Shown piece after piece: positions 1-6,974 of a stretch of DNA of 13,171 nt. Both the position numbers and the translations under genes were made by a program. Under the pieces are notes generated by a model. That model ran no database searches. It was not told the origin of the DNA and saw only the letters and a program-made list of their open reading frames with translations. Origin of the DNA: Bdellovibrionales bacterium (GTDB lineage: Bacteria; Bdellovibrionota; Bdellovibrionia; Bdellovibrionales; JAMPXM01); the NCBI GenBank assembly GCA_005792225.1, contig SXSP01000275.1, positions 1-13,171 on the forward strand, in the 5' to 3' direction. Numbering within the stretch: position 1 is the stretch's first letter; each line of letters starts with the position of its first letter.

Positions 1-660
1 CTGAGTTTGGCCTAAGATTTGGGCTCCGGGCGCGATCTTCAGCTCGCGTGTGGCATGAACAAGATTCCCTTTGATCACGGCCGTATGTCCCAAGGCGAGC
101 TCATTCGCCGAGACTTCGAGGTTCCCGTCGAAGGTGCCGGTGAGTTCGACGTCCTCCCCGCTGATCTTGGCGTCCCCACCAACTTGGCCTCCGATCTCGA
201 CGTCGCTTCCGTAGAGTTGAAGGGATCCCGCAATTCGTGTGTCTCGCGCGATGGTGACCGATCCCGCCGCAAGAACCACGTCATCTTCGATCCGTGATTC
301 CGAGATGCGAATCTCGCCACCTGCCAAAATCACGTCTTGAAGGGTTGCCCGATCGATCGAGATTTCGCCTCCCATGAGCGTCGCGAGCCGAGCTTTCGGA
401 TCGCGGAGCTTAAGGTCACCTCCCGCCATGAAAACGTTACCCGTCGTCTCTCCCGTAAAGGCAATATCGCCTCCGGCGAGGACAACATCATCCGTCGAAC
501 TTAATGATGCATTGATGTTCGAGCCGGCGGCGAAAATGCTGTCGGTGAAAGGACCGTTCAGGTCGATATTGTCGCCCCTTCGGGTTTCGAGCCCGTGGGC
601 GGATGGGAGAACTAAGAGCAATGATGCGAGAAACGAGAAGAGAGGGGCGAATGAAATCAC
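1..660 (-). CDS. Exported beta-helix (bactofilin-like, polymer-forming) protein, 3' end cut by window edge
   Basis: The minus strand is open from a GTG at 660 to base 1 with no stop, so the C-terminus is missing. The first residues (MISFAPLFSFLASLLLVLPSAHG-LE) form a hydrophobic signal-peptide-like segment with a plausible cleavage after AHG. After it come at least eight short, Gly-rich repeats such as LAGGDIAFTG, MAGGDLKL, LAGGEIRIS, AAGSVTIA, YGSDVEIGG and GGDAKISGEDVELTG. These are characteristic of right-handed beta-helix, bactofilin/polymer-forming proteins. Many exported members carry C-terminal membrane segments, which would lie outside the window. GGAGG at 667-671 lies 6 nt before the GTG. 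An in-frame ATG at 762 with GGAGGGG (769-775) would add 34 residues. I prefer GTG because the extension has AT-rich codon use and would place a long tail before the signal peptide. A role in envelope organisation is inference. Confidence 0.75.
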   Translation of the reverse strand, partial: MISFAPLFSFLASLLLVLPSAHGLETRRGDNIDLNGPFTDSIFAAGSNINASLSSTDDVVLAGGDIAFTGETTGNVFMAGGDLKLRDPKARLATLMGGEISIDRATLQDVILAGGEIRISESRIEDDVVLAAGSVTIARDTRIAGSLQLYGSDVEIGGQVGGDAKISGEDVELTGTFDGNLEVSANELALGHTAVIKGNLVHATRELKIAPGAQILGQTQ

Positions 661-812
661 GTGCGACCTCCAGGAAAAGCTTTCATTGCGAATCAAAATG
701 CCACGTGCTGGTCGGGAAATGAATGAAGGAAGTGTTGTCTTTGGTACCAATTTCGAATGCATTTTGATCCCCTCCGATTGACCGTGGTCTGAGAGCATGG
801 TCAAAGCTTGCG

Positions 813-1976
813 ATGGCAAAACTCAAAATTAAGCTCACCCGTAATCTTCGTCGTTCAATCATGCGCGGGCATCCCTGGGTTTACAGGGAAGCGATCACGC
901 CGCCGCCCGGTCGGGTTGAACGTGCGCAACTCTGTCAAGTGACGGAAGCGAAGGGTGACTTAGGTTGGGCCATCTACGACCCGCACGGCCCTCTCTCGCT
1001 CCGAATTCTGAGCACCGAAAAAACTCCACCGACGCCGGCGTTTTTTGAGAAGCGATTCGCCCGCGCCCTCGAGCTCAGAAAGAGCGTTCGCTCAAATGAG
1101 ACCAACTCATTTCGGTTGTTCAACGGTGAAGGAGACTTGCTTCCCGGTCTCGTCTGCGATGTTTACGACCGCATTGCCGTCGTTCAATTCGATGGCCAAG
1201 GGCCCGGTGAATTCTGGGACCGCGAGCATGTCGCGAAGTGGCTCCTCGCAAATCTCGGATGCGAAACGGTCATCGAAAAAAATCGCAGAAATTCTGAGCG
1301 CGCGACCGAACTCATCAGCGGCAAAGCGTCTGCGACCGAAGTCGTCATCAAAGAAAACGGAGTTCTCTTCAAGGTCAATCTCGAGAAGGGTCAGAAGACC
1401 GGGTTTTTTCTCGATCAACGGGACAACCGTCAGTACGTGAGACAATCCAGCGGCGGAAAATCCGTCTTGAACCTTTTCAGTTATTCCGGTGGTTTCTCCG
1501 TCTACGCCGGTCTCGGTGGTGCCAAGAAAGTGGCGAGCCTCGACGTTTCGCAAGGAGCGATCGCGCTCGCGGAGGAAAATTGGGCTCTCAATGGACTTGA
1601 GCCCGCCAAGCATGAGGGTCTTTGCGTTGATGTTTTCGAATACTTAAATGGTGAGGCGGAAAAATGGGACCACATCATCGTGGATCCGCCTTCCATGAGT
1701 CACTCCGAGAATCAACGGGAGACGGCGAAGGCAAAATACGTCGAGGTATTCGCCGCCGCCGCCAAACGTGTCAATGGGCGCGGGGAGCTCTCCGTGAGCT
1801 CGTGTTCGAGCCACATCACGTTTGATGACTTCTTCGAGATCATCGACGAGTCGCTGTCGCTCGCGCGGAGAACGGGCCAAATCTTGCGCGTCTCTGGCCA
1901 AGGCCCCGATCATCCGTTTCCACACGCGGGGCACGAACTTCGCTACCTGAAGTTCGTCCACATCGCTCTGGATTAG
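813..1976 (+). CDS. rlmI: RlmI-like class I SAM-dependent 23S rRNA (cytosine-C5) methyltransferase
   Basis: A 387-residue protein, close to the length of E. coli RlmI (396), which makes m5C1962 in 23S rRNA. An N-terminal PUA-like RNA-binding domain (about 1-75, with the RGHPWVYREAI motif) and an RlmI-type middle domain (80-190) precede a Rossmann methyltransferase domain. Visible motifs are KTGFFLDQRDNR at 195-206, SAM-binding motif I NLFSYSGGFSVYAG at 220-233, the acidic residue Asp244 (SLDVS), motif IV DPPS at 291-294 and motif VI SVSSCSS. Cys331 in that last motif is the expected catalytic nucleophile. The family also covers close paralogues, so the exact target cytosine is inferred. No good ribosome-binding site precedes the ATG, but no better in-frame start exists. 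It is read divergently from the beta-helix gene, and its TAG overlaps the end of the response-regulator gene on the other strand. Confidence 0.87.
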   Translation: MAKLKIKLTRNLRRSIMRGHPWVYREAITPPPGRVERAQLCQVTEAKGDLGWAIYDPHGPLSLRILSTEKTPPTPAFFEKRFARALELRKSVRSNETNSFRLFNGEGDLLPGLVCDVYDRIAVVQFDGQGPGEFWDREHVAKWLLANLGCETVIEKNRRNSERATELISGKASATEVVIKENGVLFKVNLEKGQKTGFFLDQRDNRQYVRQSSGGKSVLNLFSYSGGFSVYAGLGGAKKVASLDVSQGAIALAEENWALNGLEPAKHEGLCVDVFEYLNGEAEKWDHIIVDPPSMSHSENQRETAKAKYVEVFAAAAKRVNGRGELSVSSCSSHITFDDFFEIIDESLSLARRTGQILRVSGQGPDHPFPHAGHELRYLKFVHIALD

Positions 1977-2599
1977 AACTGCCTCTTGACGTAATTTTTG
2001 ATGAGTTCGGCGTTGTTCTTAAAGCCGAGCTTTTTGAGCAGTCTGGCTCTGTAAGTAAAAACTGTTTTTACGCTGAGAGCGAGTTGTTCGGCGATGTCCG
2101 TGAGCGAGTTTCCTTCGACGAGGAGTTCCCGCACCATTTCTTCACGCGCCGAGAGCGCCTCGCCTTTGAGTGATGGTGAGGAGCTCAAGGGCTGATCGAC
2201 TTTTGAAGTGAAAAAACATTTTTCTCCCGCGAGCGCCGCGCGAATCGTCTGGATCAACCTCTCGGGCGCCATGTCCTTAACGACGTAACCATCGGCACCC
2301 AAACTGATGGCATTCGAGAGATAAGGGCCTTCGTTGTGCATGGTGAGAACAACGATGGGAAGCGGCGATTCGCCTTCGCGTAGCTCGCGGATGAGATCGA
2401 GGCCGGAACCGTCCGGGAGGGAGAGGTCAAGAAGAACGAGTGCGATTTTTTTATTCGTCGCGATCAGCTTTCGCGCTTCCGCGAGACTCGAAGCTTCAGC
2501 GACCACGCGGAGCTCCGCCGTATCGCCGATCAAACTCCTGATGCCTTGTCTCATGAGTGGATGGTCCTCGACGAGAAGGACTCCCGACTCACGCGCCAT
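1973..2599 (-). CDS. NarL/FixJ-family response regulator (receiver + LuxR HTH)
   Basis: 208 residues. The receiver domain (about 6-122) has the acidic pair Glu11/Asp12, phospho-acceptor Asp58 in LLDLSLPDGSG, Thr86 and Lys108 (VVKDM), so it looks phosphorylatable. A linker (130-147) leads to a LuxR-type helix-turn-helix (about 147-205, with LSAREEMVRELLVEG, then SLTDIAEQLALSVKTVFTYR). The protein is therefore a DNA-binding transcription regulator. Its ATG lies inside the last codons of the sensor-kinase gene (11 bp overlap) with AAGGA at 2606-2610, 6 nt upstream. The kinase is the almost certain partner. Its targets are not shown by sequence. The divergent barrel gene and the ammonium-transporter operon beyond it are reasonable candidates (inference). 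Confidence 0.93.
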   Translation of the reverse strand: MARESGVLLVEDHPLMRQGIRSLIGDTAELRVVAEASSLAEARKLIATNKKIALVLLDLSLPDGSGLDLIRELREGESPLPIVVLTMHNEGPYLSNAISLGADGYVVKDMAPERLIQTIRAALAGEKCFFTSKVDQPLSSSPSLKGEALSAREEMVRELLVEGNSLTDIAEQLALSVKTVFTYRARLLKKLGFKNNAELIKNYVKRQF

Positions 2600-4202
2600 G
2601 ACCGATCCTTTCCGGATTTTCGAGGGGCAGTCGGCATGAAATCACGGTGCCTCTCCCGGGAAGCGACTTGATTCGCAGCTTCCCTCCGATGAGTTTAGCC
2701 CGTTCCTCGATGCTCCTCAAGCCCAGCGAGTTCTTGGTCGAGGTCGCGATATCGAAGCCAACACCTTGATCCGAGATTGTGATGTTCATTTCGCTCCCGT
2801 CGCGCTCGAATCGCACTTCGGCCGATTCGCTCTTTGCATGCTTCTGAATGTTGTTGAGAGCTTCCTGGATGATTCTGAAAACGTGAATACGTTTATCCCT
2901 CGCGATTTCGTCGACACGCGCGCCAGCGCCAACAACGAGAGTGCAGCTGAGATCCGTGACTTCTTGAAGTTGCTGAAGCTTCCAGCGGAGGGCGTCCTCA
3001 AGACCTAAGTTTTCGACCAGGCTCGGATGGAGTTCGTGAGAAATACGGCGAACCACTTGATTCGTTTCTTCGATCATCTCGCGCGCTTCGCGAAGTTTTT
3101 CCGCCAAAGTTTCGGGTTCTTCGAGTTTGGCCCGAGCCAGATGAATTTTGATCGCGGTGAGAGTTTGGCCGAGATCATCATGAATCTCGCGCGAAATGCG
3201 CAGCCGCTCAGCTTCCGAGGCCTCATGCAATCTCTTGGAGAGAATTCGGTCGTAGCGAATGCGGAGCCTATAAACGAAGTGAACCGCGAAGATAAGAAGA
3301 AATAAGAACCCGAGCGTCACGCTGTAGGAAATGGCTCGCATGCGATTGATTTGCGCGAGGAAGGCTGCGCGCCCGGTCTTCAAGACGACGCGAAAGCTGG
3401 CCCGGCCGCCGATGCGGGCATCGGAGAGATTGGATTCGGCCGTGATCCATTCGGCGGTTTCACTCGTGGGCGGAGGATTGTACTCGACTCCGCCGCGACG
3501 AAACTCAACCACGTTTCTACTGAGGTCGTCATAAATCGAAATCGATATGGGAGGCAGGTTCAGCTTCTCGAAGCCGCTAAAGATGATGGCCATCTCGCGC
3601 TCGATATAAAGTCCGCTCGCGTAATTCGTGATCGTGCCGAGCAGCCGGCCATCCGGTCGATAAATCGGACTCGTAAAAGATTGGGTGGGGCCTTCGCCGA
3701 AAATCGAGTTTGCGTCGTTAACGAATTCCATTCGGCTCACGCGCGTTTTCGGTGCATTCGGATTCGTTTTCCACTCTGTGGCCGTAATTCTCGGTAAGGC
3801 GGCCCACTTTTTCGGATCGATCTCGCCTTGGAGGAGGGCGCTCGAAATCAACTTTCCATCGAGATCCGCGAGGACCGAGCCCCGATAAACCTTATAGATT
3901 TTTAAAAGACGAAGTAAGACTTCGTGGGCCTCATCCGCCTCGGTTCTCGGGTTGAGGAGGGCACGCTCGAGCGCGCGGTTGAGGGCGAAAGCTTGGGAAT
4001 CAGCAAAACGCTCAAAGAGCTGTGCCTCAAGGGCCGCAGCCACTCGCTGGGCATGGATGGCTAATTCTTGCTCGCGTGCCGAACGCAGGCGCTCGAAGAC
4101 CATATGAAGTGAGGCGAGAACAAACGCCACGAGTGTCAACGCCAAGAGACTTGCCGCGATCAAGAGGTAACGTTTCAGGAGGGGAGAAGTAGGCTGCTTC
4201 AT
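2589..4202 (-). CDS. Membrane sensor histidine kinase (NarL-partner type, HisKA_3) with Cache-like periplasmic domain
   Basis: 537 residues. A transmembrane helix at about 11-34 and a second at 291-313 bracket a periplasmic sensor of some 250 residues. The cytoplasmic part has a HisKA_3 dimerisation domain with phospho-acceptor His341 in REIHDDLGQTLTAIK and a second conserved block RRISHELHPSLVENLGLEDAL. It ends in a HATPase domain: N box IIQEALNNIQKHA (444-456), G1 DQGVGFD (478-484), G2 GLRSIEER (494-501) and GRGT (516-519). All needed residues appear intact. The sensor segment KIYKVY...LADLDGKLIS and the later SPIYRPDGRLLGTI match the Cache-like halves of the soluble protein at 6975-9146, so a small-molecule-binding Cache fold is likely. 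Ligand unknown. It is the first gene of a two-gene operon with the regulator and is transcribed away from the barrel gene. The Shine-Dalgarno site is weak. Confidence 0.92.
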   Translation of the reverse strand: MKQPTSPLLKRYLLIAASLLALTLVAFVLASLHMVFERLRSAREQELAIHAQRVAAALEAQLFERFADSQAFALNRALERALLNPRTEADEAHEVLLRLLKIYKVYRGSVLADLDGKLISSALLQGEIDPKKWAALPRITATEWKTNPNAPKTRVSRMEFVNDANSIFGEGPTQSFTSPIYRPDGRLLGTITNYASGLYIEREMAIIFSGFEKLNLPPISISIYDDLSRNVVEFRRGGVEYNPPPTSETAEWITAESNLSDARIGGRASFRVVLKTGRAAFLAQINRMRAISYSVTLGFLFLLIFAVHFVYRLRIRYDRILSKRLHEASEAERLRISREIHDDLGQTLTAIKIHLARAKLEEPETLAEKLREAREMIEETNQVVRRISHELHPSLVENLGLEDALRWKLQQLQEVTDLSCTLVVGAGARVDEIARDKRIHVFRIIQEALNNIQKHAKSESAEVRFERDGSEMNITISDQGVGFDIATSTKNSLGLRSIEERAKLIGGKLRIKSLPGRGTVISCRLPLENPERIGHGA

Positions 4203-4229
4203 AAACCGGTTTGGTCGACCTCGCCAAAG

Positions 4230-4249
4230 GACCTAGACCTTGACCTAGA
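4230..4249. repeat. Direct repeat GACCTAGA x2, candidate operator
   Basis: GACCTAGA occurs at 4230-4237 and 4242-4249, so the copies start 12 bp apart, about one helical turn. They sit in the 134-bp divergent region between the sensor kinase and the barrel gene, upstream of the proposed barrel promoter. That is where a regulator of either gene would bind. No family was assigned, and binding by the neighbouring LuxR-type regulator is inference. Confidence 0.35.
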
Positions 4250-4265
4250 TCCTGCTAAGAAACAT

Positions 4266-4295
4266 TTGTAGGAAAAAGACTACGCACGCTAGTAT
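4266..4295 (+). promoter_or_regulatory. Candidate sigma70-type promoter for the outer-membrane barrel gene
   Basis: TTGTAG (4266-4271), an 18-nt spacer and TAGTAT (4290-4295) each match 4 of 6 consensus bases. The predicted start near 4302 leaves a short leader of about 35 nt. AGGTGA (4328-4333) provides the ribosome-binding site ahead of ATG 4337. The match is modest and was found by eye. Confidence 0.3.
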
Positions 4296-4336
4296 TTGGC
4301 TATTGCAGTTCCATTAAACCTTAGCCCAGGTGATTT

Positions 4337-5362
4337 ATGAAGCTTACGAAGCATCTTGTTTTTGCAGCAGCAGCGATCTTGTCGACATCGTACGCAACAG
4401 CTCAGACGACTGGTCAAACGTCGGGCGAGCCCGTGAAAATTCGCGGTTTCGTCGATGCTCAGTATAAGTGGCAAAAGTCCCAAGACAACACGACGGGCGC
4501 CGTCATCAACGACGGAGCTTTGTACTTCACCCACAAGACGGGTGATACGGAACTCTTCGTGGATCTGCCGTTTGCTTACTCGAACCAAGGCGTGACTTAC
4601 GACGCTAACGGTGTCGCGCAAACGAACAACAGCTTCCTCGTGGGTGGAACCAAGCCGCAAGCCTTCATCTCTCACACGATGGGCTCGACGAAGCTTCAAC
4701 TCGGTCAATTCGACACAATCTTCGGTCTCGAGCTCAACGACTCACCCGACATCGTCTTCTCGACTCAAGGTATCCTCTTCGCGAACATGATTCCGCTCAC
4801 TCACACGGGCGCTGTTGTTTCTCACGCTTTCGGCCCCGTCACAGTCAAGGCCGTTGCAGCGAACTCGGTCACTGGTAAGGGCGATGCCGGAGCACAGTTG
4901 AAAGGCAAAGGCGAGTACGGCGCGACGGTTGGTTACACGGATCAGATGTTCCGTGCATCTGTCGGTTACCTCACTGGCCGCATCGTATCGACGAACGCAA
5001 CACTCCAAGACAAGAGCCGCAACTTCACGGACCTCGTCGTCGGTGGAACTTTTGGCAGCTTCTTGATCGACGTTGAGTATGCGATGGAAAAGTTCGCCGA
5101 TCGCGACCAAGGTACGGGCCTCGCGGTGATTCCCGTGTTCAACATCAACGAACAGTTCTCGGCGGCCGCTCGCTACGAAATGTTGAAAGACGTTTCCGTT
5201 GGCGGAAGCATCTTCGGAACAGCGACGCAAATCACGGCTGGCGTTCAGTACCTGATGAGCGAAGCTCTCCGTTTGAAAGTTGATTACTCGGTTCTCAACT
5301 TGAAGAGCCCCGATCGCGACGACGACAACTCGTTCGCATTCGCAGCCATCTATAAGTTCTAA
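4337..5362 (+). CDS. Outer-membrane beta-barrel protein, BBP2/OmpL-like putative porin
   Basis: 341 residues with a clear signal peptide (MKLTKHLVFAAAAILSTSYATA, cleavage after Ala22). The mature protein has alternating amphipathic strands, Gly/Thr/Asn-rich turns and the C-terminal ending FAAIYKF, whose final Phe is the usual outer-membrane assembly signal. The opening VKIRGFVDAQYKW and the central QFDTIFGLELNDSP...GILFANMIPLTHTGAVVSH resemble the putative beta-barrel porin-2 (BBP2, OmpL-like) family. It lies directly upstream of the ammonium transporter, 230 bp before it on the same strand, so it may let ammonium or another small solute cross the outer membrane (inference). Codon use is strongly biased (many AAC, GGC, CTC and TTC codons), which would fit high expression. 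AGGTGA precedes the ATG. An alternative is a general structural or osmotic porin. Confidence 0.8.
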   Translation: MKLTKHLVFAAAAILSTSYATAQTTGQTSGEPVKIRGFVDAQYKWQKSQDNTTGAVINDGALYFTHKTGDTELFVDLPFAYSNQGVTYDANGVAQTNNSFLVGGTKPQAFISHTMGSTKLQLGQFDTIFGLELNDSPDIVFSTQGILFANMIPLTHTGAVVSHAFGPVTVKAVAANSVTGKGDAGAQLKGKGEYGATVGYTDQMFRASVGYLTGRIVSTNATLQDKSRNFTDLVVGGTFGSFLIDVEYAMEKFADRDQGTGLAVIPVFNINEQFSAAARYEMLKDVSVGGSIFGTATQITAGVQYLMSEALRLKVDYSVLNLKSPDRDDDNSFAFAAIYKF

Positions 5363-5385
5363 TTGTCTTAAAATCCGACACGGGG

Positions 5386-5405
5386 CCGCTCGCATCTCCA
5401 AGCGG
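5386..5405 (+). terminator. Weak candidate hairpin after the barrel gene
   Basis: CCGCT (5386-5390) pairs with AGCGG (5401-5405) across a 10-nt loop in a GC-rich patch 23 nt after the stop codon. A few further pairs are possible with mismatches. There is no clear T-run, so termination here would be partial at best and read-through into amt is possible. Confidence 0.22.
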
Positions 5406-5422
5406 GCGGTCTCTCATTTCCT

Positions 5423-5440
5423 GGACCTCTAGTCAGGTCT
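5423..5440. repeat. Inverted repeat GACCT-N6-AGGTC, similar on the minus strand to the 4235-4252 element
   Basis: GACCT (5424-5428) and AGGTC (5435-5439) form a perfect 5-bp inverted repeat. Read on the minus strand, 5440-5423 is AGACCTGACTAGAGGTCC. This resembles AGACCTTGACCTAGATCC at 4235-4252 upstream of the barrel gene, with small insertions and deletions. It could be a shared regulator site, or a weak hairpin after the barrel gene. Confidence 0.3.
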
Positions 5441-5462
5441 TCCTACAAGTTTCAAAATCATT

Positions 5463-5534
5463 CCAGTTTAGATTGCATTCGTTCTGACCAAAACTGGTTA
5501 AGAGCGTCAGAATTCTTTTAACCTTCTGTCAGAA
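5463..5534. promoter_or_regulatory. Cluster of inverted repeats upstream of amt, probable control region
   Basis: Within 72 bp I see CCAGTTT (5463-5469) against AAACTGG (5491-5497). GGTTAAGAG (5496-5504) pairs with CTTTTAACC (5515-5523), eight Watson-Crick pairs plus one G-T. The perfect odd-centre palindrome TTCTGTCAGAA lies at 5524-5534. Its half-site GTCAGAA also occurs at 5506-5512 and, inverted, at 5482-5488. The two direct copies are 22 bp apart, about two helical turns. This would suit a dimeric regulator controlling the transporter operon. No NtrC box or sigma54 promoter is evident. Confidence 0.4.
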
Positions 5535-5564
5535 CTTTCCGACATAGCTCACGCAAGTTTAACG

Positions 5565-5576
5565 AATTCGCGAATT
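5565..5576. repeat. Perfect 12-bp palindrome next to the amt ribosome-binding site
   Basis: AATTCGCGAATT reads identically on both strands. It ends 2 nt before the AAGGAG ribosome-binding sequence (5579-5584) and 17 bp before the amt start codon. It might be an operator covering the leader, or chance. As an RNA hairpin it would be weak. Confidence 0.3.
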
Positions 5577-5592
5577 GCAAGGAGCTAAAGGA

Positions 5593-6933
5593 ATGAAATT
5601 TACAGCAGGTTTACTTTCAACTTTGACGTTCGTTCTCGGGCAGTCGGCCCTCGCACAAGAGGCGGCGGCACCGAAAATCGATACCGGTGATACGGCGTGG
5701 GTTCTGATGTCAGCGGCACTCGTGCTCTTGATGACTCCCGGTCTCGCGTTCTTCTATGCGGGCATGACTCGCACGAAGAACGTTGTCTCGACGCTCTTCC
5801 AAAACTTCGCGGCGCTCGGTGTGATCGGCGTCCTCTGGGCCGTTTGCGGTTACTCTTTGGCTTTCGGTCCTTCGACAGGCGGCCTCATCGGTAACTTCGA
5901 TTACTTCTTCTTGAATAATGTCGGCCAGACGCCGAACGCGGACTATGCGGCGACCATTCCGCATTCACTGTTCATGCTCTTTCAGTGCATGTTCGCCGTT
6001 ATCACGCCGGTCCTCATTTCGGGTGCGATCGCCGAGCGCGTGAAGTTCAAAGGCTTCCTCGCGTTCATCGCTCTCTGGTCGCTCCTCGTTTACGTTCCCG
6101 CCGCACACTGGGTATGGGGCGTTGGCGGATTCGTTCGCAATCTTGGAAGTCTCGATTTCGCGGGTGGCATGGTCGTTCACATGACGGCTGGCTTCTCGGC
6201 GATCGTTGCGGTTCTTTTGTTGAAGAGCCGTCGCGATTTCAATCGCACCGAAGTGAAACCCTACGATACGGGCATGGTTCTCCTCGGAACCAGCCTCCTC
6301 TGGTTCGGTTGGTTCGGTTTTAACGCGGGATCGGCTCTCGGAGCGAACGGCCTCGCGGCTCACGCGTTCGGTACGACGTTCTTCTGCTCGGCGATGTGCA
6401 TGGTGACGTGGATGGTGATGGATATCTTCCGCCGTGGAAAGGCGAGCGCGATGGGTGCTGCGGTTGGCGCGGTAGCCGGTCTCGTCGTGATCACGCCTGC
6501 AGCTGGATTCGTGACGTTTACGTCGGCTCTCATGATGGGCCTCATCGGCGGAGTCGTTTGTCACACGGCCGTTCACCTCGTGAAAAATCGCTTTAAGTTG
6601 GATGATTCGCTCGACGTCATCGGTTGCCACGGTGTTGGTGGAACTCTCGGAACATTCCTGACGGCTGTCTTCGCCACAAAAGCGGTGAACCCCGCCGGTG
6701 CGGATGGACTCATTAACGGCTCGACGGCGCTCTTCAATGCTCACATGCTCGGAACTCTCGCGGTTCTGGTTCTCGCGGTGGTGGGTACGGTCGTCGCTTA
6801 CAAGATCGCCGATCTCGTGTTCGGGATGCGCGTGACTGACAAAGAAGAAATCGTTGGTCTTGATGTCACTCAACACGACGAGATGATCAACAGCAACTTC
6901 GAAGACGAACAGCCAGTCCGCAAAGCCGCTTGA
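5593..6933 (+). CDS. amt: Ammonium transporter, Amt family
   Basis: 446 residues from ATG 5593, preceded by AAGGAG (5579-5584) with an 8-nt gap. A TTG 18 bp upstream is in frame but lies before this site. A signal peptide (cleavage after ALA, about residue 21) and 11 hydrophobic membrane segments match the AmtB layout, an inner-membrane trimer conducting ammonium. Key residues are present by comparison with E. coli AmtB: Asp188 (DFAGG), the pore twin-His pair His196 (VVHMTAG) and His346 (CHGVGG), Phe243 and Ser247 in WFGWFGFNAGSA. One of the Phe gate residues is probably Phe134. The cytoplasmic tail (about 412-446) contains DKEEIVGLDVTQHDE, the usual PII-contact region. No glnK gene is adjacent, which is unusual. 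A chemosensory-like gene follows after 41 bp with no terminator, so coexpression and possibly a sensing role for Amt are suggested (inference). Confidence 0.95.
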   Translation: MKFTAGLLSTLTFVLGQSALAQEAAAPKIDTGDTAWVLMSAALVLLMTPGLAFFYAGMTRTKNVVSTLFQNFAALGVIGVLWAVCGYSLAFGPSTGGLIGNFDYFFLNNVGQTPNADYAATIPHSLFMLFQCMFAVITPVLISGAIAERVKFKGFLAFIALWSLLVYVPAAHWVWGVGGFVRNLGSLDFAGGMVVHMTAGFSAIVAVLLLKSRRDFNRTEVKPYDTGMVLLGTSLLWFGWFGFNAGSALGANGLAAHAFGTTFFCSAMCMVTWMVMDIFRRGKASAMGAAVGAVAGLVVITPAAGFVTFTSALMMGLIGGVVCHTAVHLVKNRFKLDDSLDVIGCHGVGGTLGTFLTAVFATKAVNPAGADGLINGSTALFNAHMLGTLAVLVLAVVGTVVAYKIADLVFGMRVTDKEEIVGLDVTQHDEMINSNFEDEQPVRKAA

Positions 6934-6974
6934 TTCGGATTTTGACATAGGGATTTCCATCGGAGGATTCGCAA

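Noticed and set aside
374..781. Plus-strand open frame of 135 codons opposite the beta-helix gene
   Set aside because: The minus strand here encodes a signal peptide and regular Gly-rich repeats. The plus-strand product has no such features and no matching ribosome-binding site.
776..804. TTGACC (minus strand) as -35 for the beta-helix gene
   Set aside because: The -10 at 17-nt spacing is TCAATC, a poor match, so I did not call a promoter.
5575..5592. TTG start six codons upstream for the ammonium transporter
   Set aside because: The AAGGAG ribosome-binding sequence lies downstream of this TTG. ATG 5593 gives a normal signal peptide.
6942..6970. Perfect -35-like TTGACA between amt and the soluble receptor gene
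   Set aside because: At a 17-nt spacing the -10 position reads GGATTC and overlaps the ribosome-binding site. No usable start could lie before the ATG at 6975.
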